A DNA stretch of 58,656 nucleotides from Streptomyces lincolnensis (GTDB lineage: Bacteria > Actinomycetota > Actinomycetes > Streptomycetales > Streptomycetaceae): assembly GCF_021173675.1 (NCBI RefSeq), contig NZ_JAIHON010000029.1, positions 1-58,656 of the forward strand. Direction: 5' to 3'. The notes under the pieces are model-generated. The model had not been told where the DNA came from, did not search any database, and saw only the letters and a program-made list of their open reading frames with translations. Both the position numbers and the translations under genes were made by a program. Below are positions 25,015 to 33,371 of this stretch, one piece after another. Position 1 is the first letter of the stretch, and every line of letters starts with the position of its first letter.

Positions 25015-25785
25015 GTGCCGAACATCCGCCACGGCTCCGTCCCGGCCGCCCGTCACACCCCCGCGGCGCCCACCCGCGCCCAGTACCTGGCCGCCGGGGA
25101 CCGCATCGACGCCCACCGCCACGACGACCACCAGATCGTCTACGCGGGATCCGGAGTGCTCGCCGTCACCACCGACGCCGGCACCTGGTTCGCGCCCGGC
25201 ACCCGCGCCATCTGGGTCCCCGCCGGCACCGTGCACGCCCACCGCGCCCACGGCCGGCTCGACCTGCACCTGGTCGGCCTGCCCACCGACGACAACCCCC
25301 TCGGCCTGGACACCCCGACCGTCCTCGCCGTCGGCCCCCTGCTGCGCGAACTGATCCTGGCCTACACCCGCGACCCCGACGACGACGGCCCCGAACGCCG
25401 CCGTCTGCTCGGCGTCCTGCGCGACCAGCTGCACGCCTCGCCGCAACAGCCCCTGCGCCTGCCGACTCCGAGCGACCCCCGGCTGGCCGCCGTCTGCCGG
25501 ATCGTCCACGCCGACCCCGCCGACGTCCGCACCCTCGCCGCCCTGGGCGCGGCGACCGGCGTCGGCGAACGCACCCTCAGCCGCCTCTTCCGCCGCGAGT
25601 TCGGCATGACCTTCCCGCAGTGGCGCACCCAGTCGCGCCTCTACCACGCCCTGCGCATGCTGGCCGACGACATCCCCGTCACCACCGTCGCCCACCGCTG
25701 CGGCTGGTCCTCCGCGAGCGCCTTCATCGACGTGTTCCACCGCGCGTTCGGCTATACGCCCGGCACCCACAACCGCCGGTCCTGA
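25015..25785 (+). CDS. AraC-family regulator with N-terminal cupin
   Basis: A 256-residue regulator. The N-terminal cupin-like sensor (residues about 20-95) includes IDAHRHDDHQIVYAGSGVLAV and WVPAGTVHAHRAHG, with metal-type histidines. The C-terminal double helix-turn-helix is GATGVGERTLSRLFRREFGMTFPQWR and VAHRCGWSSASAFIDVFHRAFGYTPG. It is divergent from the Fsr-type MFS gene with only 54 bp between starts, and probably activates or represses it. The GTG at 25015 gives the natural N-terminus; the longer open frame upstream is antisense to the MFS gene. Confidence 0.9.
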   Translation: MPNIRHGSVPAARHTPAAPTRAQYLAAGDRIDAHRHDDHQIVYAGSGVLAVTTDAGTWFAPGTRAIWVPAGTVHAHRAHGRLDLHLVGLPTDDNPLGLDTPTVLAVGPLLRELILAYTRDPDDDGPERRRLLGVLRDQLHASPQQPLRLPTPSDPRLAAVCRIVHADPADVRTLAALGAATGVGERTLSRLFRREFGMTFPQWRTQSRLYHALRMLADDIPVTTVAHRCGWSSASAFIDVFHRAFGYTPGTHNRRS

Positions 25786-25862
25786 GCCGCGAAACGGCCC
25801 TGCCCGCCACCGGGTCTCTACGCCCCAGTAATATCGCGCGGCAGGCCATCTGAGGAGGAACC

Positions 25863-26243
25863 GTGTCCCGGTCCGAACGCTCACCCCTGTTGCTGGCGGG
25901 CCTGTTGGCCGCCGCGGGGGTCGCCCACTTCACCGCCCCACGCCAGTTCGACGCGATCGTGCCGCGCGGCCTGCCGGGCGCACCCCGGACCTGGACCTAC
26001 GCGAGCGGCGCCGCCGAACTGGCGCTGGCCGCGGGGGTGGCACTGCCGCGCACCCGGCGCACGGCCGCGCTGGCCACGGCCGCCTTCTTCGTCGGCGTAT
26101 TTCCCGCCAACGTGAAGATGGCCCTCGACTGGCGCGACCGCCCCGCCCCGCAGAAGGCCGCCGCCCTCGGCCGCCTCCCGCTCCAGGTGCCGCTCGTCCT
26201 GTGGGCACGCGGGGTCGCCGCGAACGCGGAGGGCCGGTCATGA
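25863..26243 (+). CDS. DoxX-like small membrane protein
   Basis: A 126-residue protein with four predicted membrane helices: LLLAGLLAAAGVAHF, the segment after AELALAAGVALP, ALATAAFFVGVFPANV and LPLQVPLVLW. AGVAHFTAPRQFDAIVPRGLPG is typical of DoxX/YphA-like proteins, some of which link to thiol and radical stress. The GTG follows GAGGAGG. Its stop overlaps the peroxiredoxin ATG (ATGA), so the pair acts together, plausibly in redox defence at the membrane. Confidence 0.85.
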   Translation: MSRSERSPLLLAGLLAAAGVAHFTAPRQFDAIVPRGLPGAPRTWTYASGAAELALAAGVALPRTRRTAALATAAFFVGVFPANVKMALDWRDRPAPQKAAALGRLPLQVPLVLWARGVAANAEGRS

Positions 26244-26707
26244 GCGCCCGCATCGAGGTCGGTGACACGGTCGAGGACTTCACCCTGCCGGACGAGACCG
26301 GCACCGCCCGCAGCCTGTCCGAGCTGCTCGCCGACGGACCCGTCGTGCTGTTCTTCTACCCGGCCGCCCTGACCCCGGGCTGCACCGCGGAGGCCTGCCA
26401 CTTCCGCGATCTGGCCGCCGAGTTCGCCGCCGTCGGCGCCCGGCCCGTCGGCGTCAGCGGCGACCCCGTCGAACGCCAGCAGGAGTTCTCCGGACGCCAC
26501 ACGCTCGGCATGCCCCTGCTGTCCGACGCCGACGGCGCGATACGGGAACGGTTCGGAGTGAAGCGGGGCTTCTCCCTCGCACCCACCAAACGCGCCACCT
26601 TCGTCATAGCCGAGGACCGGACAGTGCTGGACGTCGTGCGCAGCGAGTTGCGGATGAACACCCACGCCGACCGGGCCCTCGAAGCGCTGCGCGATCGCCG
26701 GAAGTGA
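26240..26707 (+). CDS. bcp: Peroxiredoxin, BCP/PrxQ type
   Basis: A 155-residue thiol peroxidase that reduces hydroperoxides. Peroxidatic Cys48 lies in TPGCTAEAC and resolving Cys53 is five residues on, the pattern of atypical two-Cys PrxQ enzymes. FFYPAALTPGCT differs slightly from the common FYPKDDTPGCT. The conserved Arg region is FVIAEDRTVLDVVRS. It is coupled to the DoxX-like gene, and a SpoIIE-type phosphatase gene follows 31 bp later on the same strand. Confidence 0.92.
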   Translation: MSARIEVGDTVEDFTLPDETGTARSLSELLADGPVVLFFYPAALTPGCTAEACHFRDLAAEFAAVGARPVGVSGDPVERQQEFSGRHTLGMPLLSDADGAIRERFGVKRGFSLAPTKRATFVIAEDRTVLDVVRSELRMNTHADRALEALRDRRK

Positions 26708-26738
26708 CAGCGGTGCCCCGGTTGCCGCGTTTCGCTTG

Positions 26739-29117
26739 ATGCGGTCTGACAAAGAGACCATCCTGGACGATATGGAGCACGTCTCCGCTGCGGCGACCAT
26801 GGATGCCCACGGCATCCTGACGGGGTGGAGCGAGGGTGCCCGGCAGCTGACGGGATACCCGGCCGAGGAGGTCGTGGGACGCGCGGCCCGGGAGCTGCTC
26901 GCCGCGGACCCGTCGGAGCAGGCCGTGACGGCGCTGACCGGCGCCGTCGTGCTGCGGCGCCGGGACGGCTCCCCCCTCACCCTCGCCGTGCGGGCGTGTC
27001 CCGTGCTCGGCGCGGACGGCGCGCCGAGCGGCTATGTGATCACCGCCGACCCGGCGGGCGGCCCCGAGACCACCCTGGCCGGACGGGCCTTCCAGCAGGC
27101 CTCGGTGTCGATGTCGGTCTTCGACACCCGCCAGCGCTATCTGCGCCTGAACGACACGGCCTGCCGGGTCATGGGCGTCTCCGAGGAGACCCTGCTCGGC
27201 CGCGACTTCCCGGAGACCGTGGAGGACGCCGAGCACAGCCGGGGCTTCCACGACAAGCTCCGCCAGGTGGCCGAGACCGGGCGCCCGGTCCACTACGAGA
27301 GCTTCACGGGAGCGCCCGCCCTCAACCGGGAGCACGCCTGGAGCACCGAGATGTGGCCCGTCCGCGACGAGTCCGGCCGGGTGACCGGTGTCGCCCTCGC
27401 GGCCCTCGACAGCAGCGACCAGTACTGGGCCCGGCAACGGCTGGCACTGCTGAACACCGCGGCGGCCCGCATCGGCACCACCCTCGACGTGACCCGCACC
27501 GCCGAGGAACTGGTGGAACTCCTCGTCCCCCAGTACGCCGACTTCGTCAGCGTCGACCTGCTCGAATGGGTCCTCGGGACGGACGAACCCCCGACCGTGC
27601 TCGACGGCGACATCGTGCTGCGCCGCGTCGCCCACGGCTCCGGCACCGAGGGCACCCCGGAGGCGGCCGTGCACCTGGGCGCGGCCGACGTCTACCCCGC
27701 CTACTCGCCGCCCGCCCAGGCCCTCAGGCAGGGGAGGGCGGTGCGCAGGCGGGCGGGCGAGCCGGACTTCATGCGCTGGGTCGCCTCCCGCAACGCCCAG
27801 GCCCCCGCCGGCCGCCGCCACCGCGCCGGCGCGCACTCCCTCCTCACGGTCCCGCTGCGGGCCCGCGGCACCACGCTGGGCGTCATGGTGGCCGTCCGCA
27901 TCGCCCACCCGGACGACTACGACGCGGACGACGCCGTCCTCGGCGAGGAACTCGCCAGCCGCGCCGCCGTCTGCATCGACAACGCCCGCCGCTTCGCCCG
28001 GGAACGCACCACCGCCCTCGCCCTCCAGCACAGCCTGCTGCCCCGGGGCCTGCCCGGACAGGCGGTCGTGGAGGTCGCCCACCGCTATCTGCCCTCCGGT
28101 TCGCTGGCCGGGATCGGCGGCGACTGGTTCGACGTGATCCCGCTCTCCGGCAGCCGGGTCGCCCTGGTCGTCGGCGACGTCGTCGGACACGGCATCCCCT
28201 CCTCGGCGACCATGGGCCGGCTGTGCACGGCCGTCCGCACCCTCGCCGACGTGGACCTGCCGCCCGACGAGCTCCTCACCCACCTCGACGACCTGGTCAC
28301 CCACCTCGCCTCCGACGACCGGGACGAGGAGGTCGCGGAGCTGGGCGCCACCTGCCTGTACGCGGTCTACGACCCGGTCTCCCGCCGCCTCACCCTGGCC
28401 TCCGCCGGCCATCCGCCGCCCGCCCTGGTGCTGCCCGACGGCACCTCACGGCTCGTCCCGCTGTCCGCGGGACCGCCGCTCGGTGTCGGCGGCCTGCCCT
28501 TCGAGGCGACCGAGCTGGAGGTGCCCGAGGGCTCCGTCGTCGCCCTGTACACCGACGGGCTCATCGAGGACCGTGACCGCGACGTCGACCATTCCACCGA
28601 GGAACTCTGCCGCGCCCTGACCGCGCGCACCGACACCCTCGACGCCCTGTGCGACACCGTCCTCAAGGCCGTCCTGCCGGAGGAACCCGGTGACGACGTG
28701 GCGCTGCTGCTGGCCCGCACCCGGGCGCTGGGCGCGGACCGCGTGGCCACCTGGGACGTCCCGCCGGACCCCGCCCACGTGGCCGCGACCCGGCAGGCGG
28801 CCACCGAGCAGCTCACCGCGTGGGGCCTGGACGAGGCCGCCTTCGTCACCGAACTGGTCGTCAGCGAACTGGTCACCAACGCGATCCGCTACGGCGCCCC
28901 GCCCATCCGGCTGCGGCTGATCCGTGACCGCACCCTCATCTGCGAGGTCTCCGACGGCAGTTCCACCTCACCGCACCTGCGCCGCGCCCACGCCTTCGAC
29001 GAGGGCGGCCGGGGCCTGCTCCTGGTCGCCCAGCTCACCCAGCGGTGGGGGAGCCGGCAGACGCCCCGCGGCAAGACGATCTGGGCGGAGCAGTCACTGG
29101 AGCCGCCGTCGCTGTGA
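26739..29117 (+). CDS. PAS-GAF-PP2C-HATPase multidomain phosphatase (SpoIIE/RsbU type)
   Basis: A 792-residue soluble signalling protein. Domains in order: PAS (about 10-105, TMDAHGILTGWSEGARQLTGYPAEEVVGR), second PAS (about 115-235, SMSVFDTRQRYLRLNDTACRVMGV), GAF (about 245-425), PP2C/SpoIIE phosphatase (about 435-650, AGIGGDWFDVIPL, LVVGDVVGHG, LYTDGLIEDRDRD), and an RsbW-like ATPase (about 670-790, FVTELVVSELVTNAIRYG, EGGRGLLLV). Such proteins both dephosphorylate anti-anti-sigma factors and may phosphorylate them, tuning SigB-class sigma factors like the one at 5.3 kb. That link is inference. ATG 26739 has no clear ribosome site; ATG 26772 is an alternative. Confidence 0.9.
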   Translation: MRSDKETILDDMEHVSAAATMDAHGILTGWSEGARQLTGYPAEEVVGRAARELLAADPSEQAVTALTGAVVLRRRDGSPLTLAVRACPVLGADGAPSGYVITADPAGGPETTLAGRAFQQASVSMSVFDTRQRYLRLNDTACRVMGVSEETLLGRDFPETVEDAEHSRGFHDKLRQVAETGRPVHYESFTGAPALNREHAWSTEMWPVRDESGRVTGVALAALDSSDQYWARQRLALLNTAAARIGTTLDVTRTAEELVELLVPQYADFVSVDLLEWVLGTDEPPTVLDGDIVLRRVAHGSGTEGTPEAAVHLGAADVYPAYSPPAQALRQGRAVRRRAGEPDFMRWVASRNAQAPAGRRHRAGAHSLLTVPLRARGTTLGVMVAVRIAHPDDYDADDAVLGEELASRAAVCIDNARRFARERTTALALQHSLLPRGLPGQAVVEVAHRYLPSGSLAGIGGDWFDVIPLSGSRVALVVGDVVGHGIPSSATMGRLCTAVRTLADVDLPPDELLTHLDDLVTHLASDDRDEEVAELGATCLYAVYDPVSRRLTLASAGHPPPALVLPDGTSRLVPLSAGPPLGVGGLPFEATELEVPEGSVVALYTDGLIEDRDRDVDHSTEELCRALTARTDTLDALCDTVLKAVLPEEPGDDVALLLARTRALGADRVATWDVPPDPAHVAATRQAATEQLTAWGLDEAAFVTELVVSELVTNAIRYGAPPIRLRLIRDRTLICEVSDGSSTSPHLRRAHAFDEGGRGLLLVAQLTQRWGSRQTPRGKTIWAEQSLEPPSL

Positions 29118-29132
29118 GCACCCGCCCCCGGG

Positions 29133-29570
29133 TCACTCGAACGAGCAGCCCGGATTGGGCGCGTCCTGCGAGAAGGGCGCACCGTGCGGCAGCACATAGA
29201 GCACGTCGAGGACGACGGTGGTGTCGCCCAGGTTGCGGCCGATGTGGACGTTGCCCGGCCCGGCCGGCTCCTGGACCGCACTGCCCTTGGGGTAGACGCC
29301 GTCGGAGGCGCACGTGGAGTCGAAGTGGCTGAGCGTGCCCCGCTGCACGTAGGCGTAGAGAGGGCCGTCGTGGTAGTGCCAGCCGGTGGCCTGGCCGGGC
29401 GGGATCGAGACCTCCCGCAGGATGTAGTCCGTGCCGCCGACGGTGGTCTGGCTGATCACCCTGCCGGTGACACCCGGCCCCGGCGGGGTCGCCTGGGCGG
29501 TGGAACAGGCCAGGACGGTGGTGACGGCCACCGCCCCGGACGTCACGGCGGTACGGAACGCGGTACGCAT
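29133..29570 (-). CDS. Secreted cupin-domain protein
   Basis: A 145-residue protein with a Sec signal (TAFRTAVTSGAVAVTTVLACSTAQA, cleavage near AQA|TPP) and a single cupin barrel. Metal-type residues are in GWHYHDGPLYAYVQRGTLSHF, the first cupin motif, and NVHIGRNLGD, the second. It ends in a lone Cys (NPGCSFE) after one more Cys in DSTCASDG, which may pair outside the cell. The ATG follows GGAGG. It is convergent with the phosphatase gene at 15 bp. Function unknown. Confidence 0.82.
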   Translation of the reverse strand: MRTAFRTAVTSGAVAVTTVLACSTAQATPPGPGVTGRVISQTTVGGTDYILREVSIPPGQATGWHYHDGPLYAYVQRGTLSHFDSTCASDGVYPKGSAVQEPAGPGNVHIGRNLGDTTVVLDVLYVLPHGAPFSQDAPNPGCSFE

Positions 29571-29681
29571 GCGGGAGGCCTCCTGGAGCCGCGGTGTGTC
29601 AAGCATGTGCCGGACTGAACTTAGAGGCCCACAAGGGCAGTTGGGGCCGGAATCCCAGGATCCGGGGGCAGCGACCGGCGT

Positions 29682-30710
29682 TCAGGCGGCCGCCCGCTCC
29701 CGCACCACCTCGCCCGGCTTCTTGTCGTCCCGCAGCCCGAGGAACCGCGGGTGCCGCAGCATGCCGTCCCGGGTCCACTCGGTGAACGCGATCTGCGCGA
29801 CCAGCTCCGGCTCGGCCCACCGCGCGCCCGCCTCCCGCACCGGCCCGTCGAACGGCGAGGCGGACACCCGCAGCCCGTCGAGCCGCTCCCGCAGCTCCAG
29901 CAGCGTCGGCCGGTCGAACCCCGTACCCACCTTGCCCGCGTACCGCAGCCCGCCGCCCGGCCCGTAGTAGCCCGGCAACAGCGCTCCGAGGCCCACCCGG
30001 CTGCCGGCCGGCTCGGTGAACCCGCCGACCACGAACTCCTGTCCCTGGGCGCACTTGAGCTTGAGCCAGTCCGTGGACCGGCGGGGCTGATAGGCACTGT
30101 CGGCACGCTTGGCGATCAGCCCCTCCCAGCCCCGGGCACATGAGGCGGCCAGCAGCTCGGCGCCGCCCGCGTTGCGGTGGGAGGTCGTCCGGAGCGGGGC
30201 GCGGGGCGTCAGCGCGCGGCGCAGCAGGGACTTGCGGGTCCTCAGCGACAGCCGGGTGGTGTCCCGGCCCTCCAGACGCAGCAGGTCGAAGACGTAGTAC
30301 GTCACGGCGACCCCGCTCGCCTCGACGTCCTGCCGCCGGGTCAGGCCCATCCGCTGCTGGAGCCGCGAGAAGTCGGTGCGACCGCGGGAGAACGCGACGA
30401 TCTCACCGTCGATGGTGAAGTCCCGGCACGACTGGGCGGCGAGCGCGTCGACGATCTCGGGGTAGGTGTCGTTCAGGCGCCGCCCGGTGCGCGACAGCAG
30501 CGCGACCCGTCGGTCCTCCCGCACGGCCAGCATCCGCACGCCGTCCAGCTTCCGTTCGAAGACCCATTCCTCCTCGGCGGGAAAGTCCCGCCGGTCGCTA
30601 AGCGTCGCGAGCATCGGCCGCGCGGCGAGATCGGCTCCCGGGGGTGCCTCGCGCAGCAGCCTCCGCTGCCCGGCGGGCACGGTGTCCAGGAGGCCGGTCA
30701 TCGCGGTCAC
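29682..30710 (-). CDS. ATP-dependent DNA ligase, LigD ligase module
   Basis: A 342-residue ligase equal to the LIG domain of mycobacterial LigD. AMP-accepting Lys54 lies in FERKLDGVR (KxDGxR). Also visible are TIDGEIVAF (motif III), GWEGLIAKRADSAYQPRRSTDWLKLK (motifs IV-V), QEFVVGGFTEP and the C-terminal KVGTGFDRPTLLELRERL. In bacterial non-homologous end joining this seals breaks held by Ku. The GTG at 30710 overlaps the stop of the phosphoesterase gene (GTGA), so LigD is split into coupled genes here. No Ku or polymerase module gene lies in the window. Confidence 0.92.
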   Translation of the reverse strand: MTAMTGLLDTVPAGQRRLLREAPPGADLAARPMLATLSDRRDFPAEEEWVFERKLDGVRMLAVREDRRVALLSRTGRRLNDTYPEIVDALAAQSCRDFTIDGEIVAFSRGRTDFSRLQQRMGLTRRQDVEASGVAVTYYVFDLLRLEGRDTTRLSLRTRKSLLRRALTPRAPLRTTSHRNAGGAELLAASCARGWEGLIAKRADSAYQPRRSTDWLKLKCAQGQEFVVGGFTEPAGSRVGLGALLPGYYGPGGGLRYAGKVGTGFDRPTLLELRERLDGLRVSASPFDGPVREAGARWAEPELVAQIAFTEWTRDGMLRHPRFLGLRDDKKPGEVVRERAAA

Positions 30711-31321
30711 TTCTTACGGTCGTCCGCCGCGACCTGGGAGAGCGTGCGGCCGGAGCGTACGGACCGGGCCCGTCGGGGGTCGGGGGCGCCGTGGCCGCCG
30801 GCGCGCCCCTCCGCCTTCTTCACCAGCAGCCAGGACTCGTCGTCGTCGCCGCGGAAGCGGGTCAGGGCGTACGTGCCGCGCAGCTTCGAGCCGTGCAGCC
30901 GGAACGTGGCGTGGCCGTGCTCGATCGACTCGGCGAAGTCCACCGGGCGCCCCTGGCGGTCGTGGCTCAGCGGCTCGTAGGTGCCGTGATCCCAGACGAT
31001 CACCGTCCCGCCGCCGTACTCGCCCTCCGGGATCACCCCCTCGAACTCCTCGTACTCCAGGGGATGGTCCTCGGTGGGCACAGCCAGCCGCTTGTCCTTG
31101 GGGATGTCGGACGGGCCCTTCGGGATCGACCAGGACTTCAGCACGTCGCCGACCTGAAGACGGAAGTCGAAGTGCATCGTGCTCGCGTCATGGATCTGCA
31201 CGACGAACCGGGGCTCCGCACCGGTGACCCCCGCCCGTCCCTCGGGCTCGCGGGTCCGGTCGAAGTCACGCTTGGCGTGGTAGTCCCGCAGACGCTCACT
31301 GTCCCGCGGTCGCTCACTCAC
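30707..31321 (-). CDS. LigD 3'-phosphoesterase module (stand-alone)
   Basis: A 204-residue protein equal to the PE domain of LigD, which trims 3'-phosphates and ribonucleotides from DNA ends before joining. The signature is HDASTMHFDFRLQ (metal and substrate His/Asp) with GVLKSWSIPKGPS-like DVLKSWSIPKGPSD, DHPLEYEEFEGVIPEGEYGGGTVIVWD and WLLVKK. The first element is usually HxARxxHxDFRL; here it is HDASTMHFDFRL. The GTG follows GGAAGGAG. It is translationally coupled to the ligase module downstream. Confidence 0.92.
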   Translation of the reverse strand: MSERPRDSERLRDYHAKRDFDRTREPEGRAGVTGAEPRFVVQIHDASTMHFDFRLQVGDVLKSWSIPKGPSDIPKDKRLAVPTEDHPLEYEEFEGVIPEGEYGGGTVIVWDHGTYEPLSHDRQGRPVDFAESIEHGHATFRLHGSKLRGTYALTRFRGDDDESWLLVKKAEGRAGGHGAPDPRRARSVRSGRTLSQVAADDRKK

Positions 31322-31380
31322 GTGCGGCTCCTTCCCACGACCCCGACAACCCCGCCGGCCCCGGGTACCCCTCCCGCAGG

Positions 31381-32211
31381 TCAGAACTCCTCGTGGCTCT
31401 CCGGATCGCCGCCGAGACGCCGGTGAGCCCGGTCGCCGATCGCCTTGACCTGGGCCTGGTCCAGCTCGAAGCCGAAGACGTCGAGGTTGGCGCGCTGCCG
31501 CTCCGGATCCCCGGACTTGGGGATCGGCACGGCGCCGAGCTGGAGGTGCCAGCGCAGGATCACCTGGCCGGGCGTGACCCCGTGCGCGTCGGCGGCACGG
31601 CCCACGGCCGGGTCCCGCAGCAGGTCCGAGCCCCGGCCCAGCGGACTCCAGCTCTCGGTGACGATGCCCTTGTCCGAGTGGAAGGCACGCAGGTCGTCCT
31701 GGGGGAGCAGGGGATGCAGCTCGATCTGGTTGACCGAGGGCAGGACGCCGGTCTCCTTCTCCAGGCGCTCGATGTGCGCGGCCGTGAAGTTCGAGACGCC
31801 GATCGACCGCACGAGGCCGTCCTCACGGAGCTTGATCATGGCCTTCCACGAGTCGACGTACTTGTCGACCCGGGGGAGCGGCCAGTGGATCAGATACAGA
31901 TCCACGTACTCCAGGCCGAGGCGGGCGCGGGACTCCTCGAAGGAGGCGAGGGTCTCCTCGTAGCCGTGGTGCCGGCCGGGCAGCTTCGTCGTGACGACGA
32001 TCTCCTCGCGGGGCACCTCGCTGCCGGCCACGCCCCGGCCGACGCCGGTCTCGTTGCGGTAGTTCGTCGCCGTGTCCACGAGGCGGTAGCCCAGGTCCAG
32101 GGCGCCGCGGACGGCCTGCTCGGCCTGCGTGTCGTCCATCGGCCAGGTGCCGAGGCCGAGCCCGGGGAGCCTCGTGCCGTCGTTGAGCGGGTGGGTCGGA
32201 ATGCTGATCAC
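31381..32211 (-). CDS. Aldo/keto reductase
   Basis: A 276-residue NADPH-dependent carbonyl reductase of the AKR5/2,5-diketogluconate-reductase type. The catalytic tetrad is Asp46 and Tyr51 (VDTATNYRNE), Lys76 (TTKLPG) and His109 (YLIHWPLP). The cofactor region is SIGVSNFTAAHIERL and AVPIPKSGDPERQRANLDVF. The GTG at 32211 follows GGGAAGG. It is divergent from the LacI-type gene, with 95 bp between starts. Confidence 0.92.
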   Translation of the reverse strand: MISIPTHPLNDGTRLPGLGLGTWPMDDTQAEQAVRGALDLGYRLVDTATNYRNETGVGRGVAGSEVPREEIVVTTKLPGRHHGYEETLASFEESRARLGLEYVDLYLIHWPLPRVDKYVDSWKAMIKLREDGLVRSIGVSNFTAAHIERLEKETGVLPSVNQIELHPLLPQDDLRAFHSDKGIVTESWSPLGRGSDLLRDPAVGRAADAHGVTPGQVILRWHLQLGAVPIPKSGDPERQRANLDVFGFELDQAQVKAIGDRAHRRLGGDPESHEEF

Positions 32212-32306
32212 TGCGGGACCTTCCCTCGGCTGTGTCGTCCCTCCAGCGTCACGGATAGGGTGAGCGTCGATCAACCTGGACGGCGGGGACGAGGGCAACG
32301 GACGGC

Positions 32307-33371
32307 ATGGGCGACGCCGAGGACAAGCAGCGCACGAATCCGGGGCGTCCCACGTCACGGGATGTCGCGCGGCTCGCCGGCGTGTCGCACACCGCGGTCT
32401 CCTTCGTGTTCAACGGCCGCGCCGAGGGCAACCTCTCGCCCGCCACCCAGGAACGCATCCGGCAGGCCGCCGCCCGGCTCGGCTACCGCCCCGACCCCGT
32501 CGCCCGCGGCCTGCGCCGCAGCCGTACGGCCGTGATCGGCCTGGTCACCGACGAGATCGCCTCCACGCCCTTCGCCGGGCGGCTGCTGCGCGGCGCCATG
32601 GACACCGCCTGGGACAGCGAGCACCTCGTGCTGACCGTCGACTCCGGGGGCGACCCGGCCAAGGAGGACGCGGCCGTCGCCGAGCTCCTGGACCGGCGCG
32701 TGGACGGCATCATCTACGCGGCGATGTCCCTGCGCCGCGTCCGCGTCCCCGAGGGACTGCACCGCACCCACTCCGTCCTCGCCAACTGCCTGCCCGAGGA
32801 CGACTCGCTGCCCGCCGTCGTCCCCGCCGAACGCGCCGGAGGCCGGACGGCCGCACGGCTGCTCCTGGACCAGGGGCACCGCAGGATCGCCCTGGTCGGC
32901 GGCCACGACGACATCGCCTCCGTCGAGCGGCTGCGCGGCTTCCGGGACGCCCTGCGGGCCGAGGGGATCACCCTGCCCAGGGAGTGGGTGGTACGGACCG
33001 GGGGAGAGATCTCCGGCGGATACGAGGGCGCCACGCGGATCCTCGACGGGATCCCGGCGGACCGGCGGCCCACCGGGATCTTCTGCTACAACGACCGGGT
33101 CGCGGCGGGCGCGCTGCACGCCTCCACCCGGCTCGGGATCACCGTCCCCGACGAGCTGTCCGTGGTGGGCTACGACGACCAGGAGCACATGGCCGCGTTC
33201 CTCACCCCGCCCCTGACCACGGTCGGGCTGCCGCACCGGGCGATGGGCGAGGCCGCGACCCGGCTGCTCCTGGACGCCATCGCCACGGGACGCACACCGC
33301 CCGCCACGGTGCGACGCCTCGCCTGCCCGGTGATCACTCGCTCGTCGGTGGGACCTGCTCCCATCCCGTGA
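32307..33371 (+). CDS. LacI-family regulator of the fructan locus
   Basis: A 354-residue regulator. The N-terminal helix-turn-helix is TSRDVARLAGVSHTAVSFVFNG with hinge helix SPATQERIRQAAARLGYRP. The periplasmic-binding-protein-like sensor runs from AVIGLVTDEIASTPF to the C-terminus, including GHRRIALVGG, FCYNDRVAAGAL and SVVGYDDQEH. It neighbours the GH32/ABC operon, and two LacI-type palindromes lie between the transporter and the secreted GH32 gene. Control of fructan use is therefore likely. Its last 38 bp overlap the 3' end of the opposing GH32 gene. Confidence 0.92.
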   Translation: MGDAEDKQRTNPGRPTSRDVARLAGVSHTAVSFVFNGRAEGNLSPATQERIRQAAARLGYRPDPVARGLRRSRTAVIGLVTDEIASTPFAGRLLRGAMDTAWDSEHLVLTVDSGGDPAKEDAAVAELLDRRVDGIIYAAMSLRRVRVPEGLHRTHSVLANCLPEDDSLPAVVPAERAGGRTAARLLLDQGHRRIALVGGHDDIASVERLRGFRDALRAEGITLPREWVVRTGGEISGGYEGATRILDGIPADRRPTGIFCYNDRVAAGALHASTRLGITVPDELSVVGYDDQEHMAAFLTPPLTTVGLPHRAMGEAATRLLLDAIATGRTPPATVRRLACPVITRSSVGPAPIP

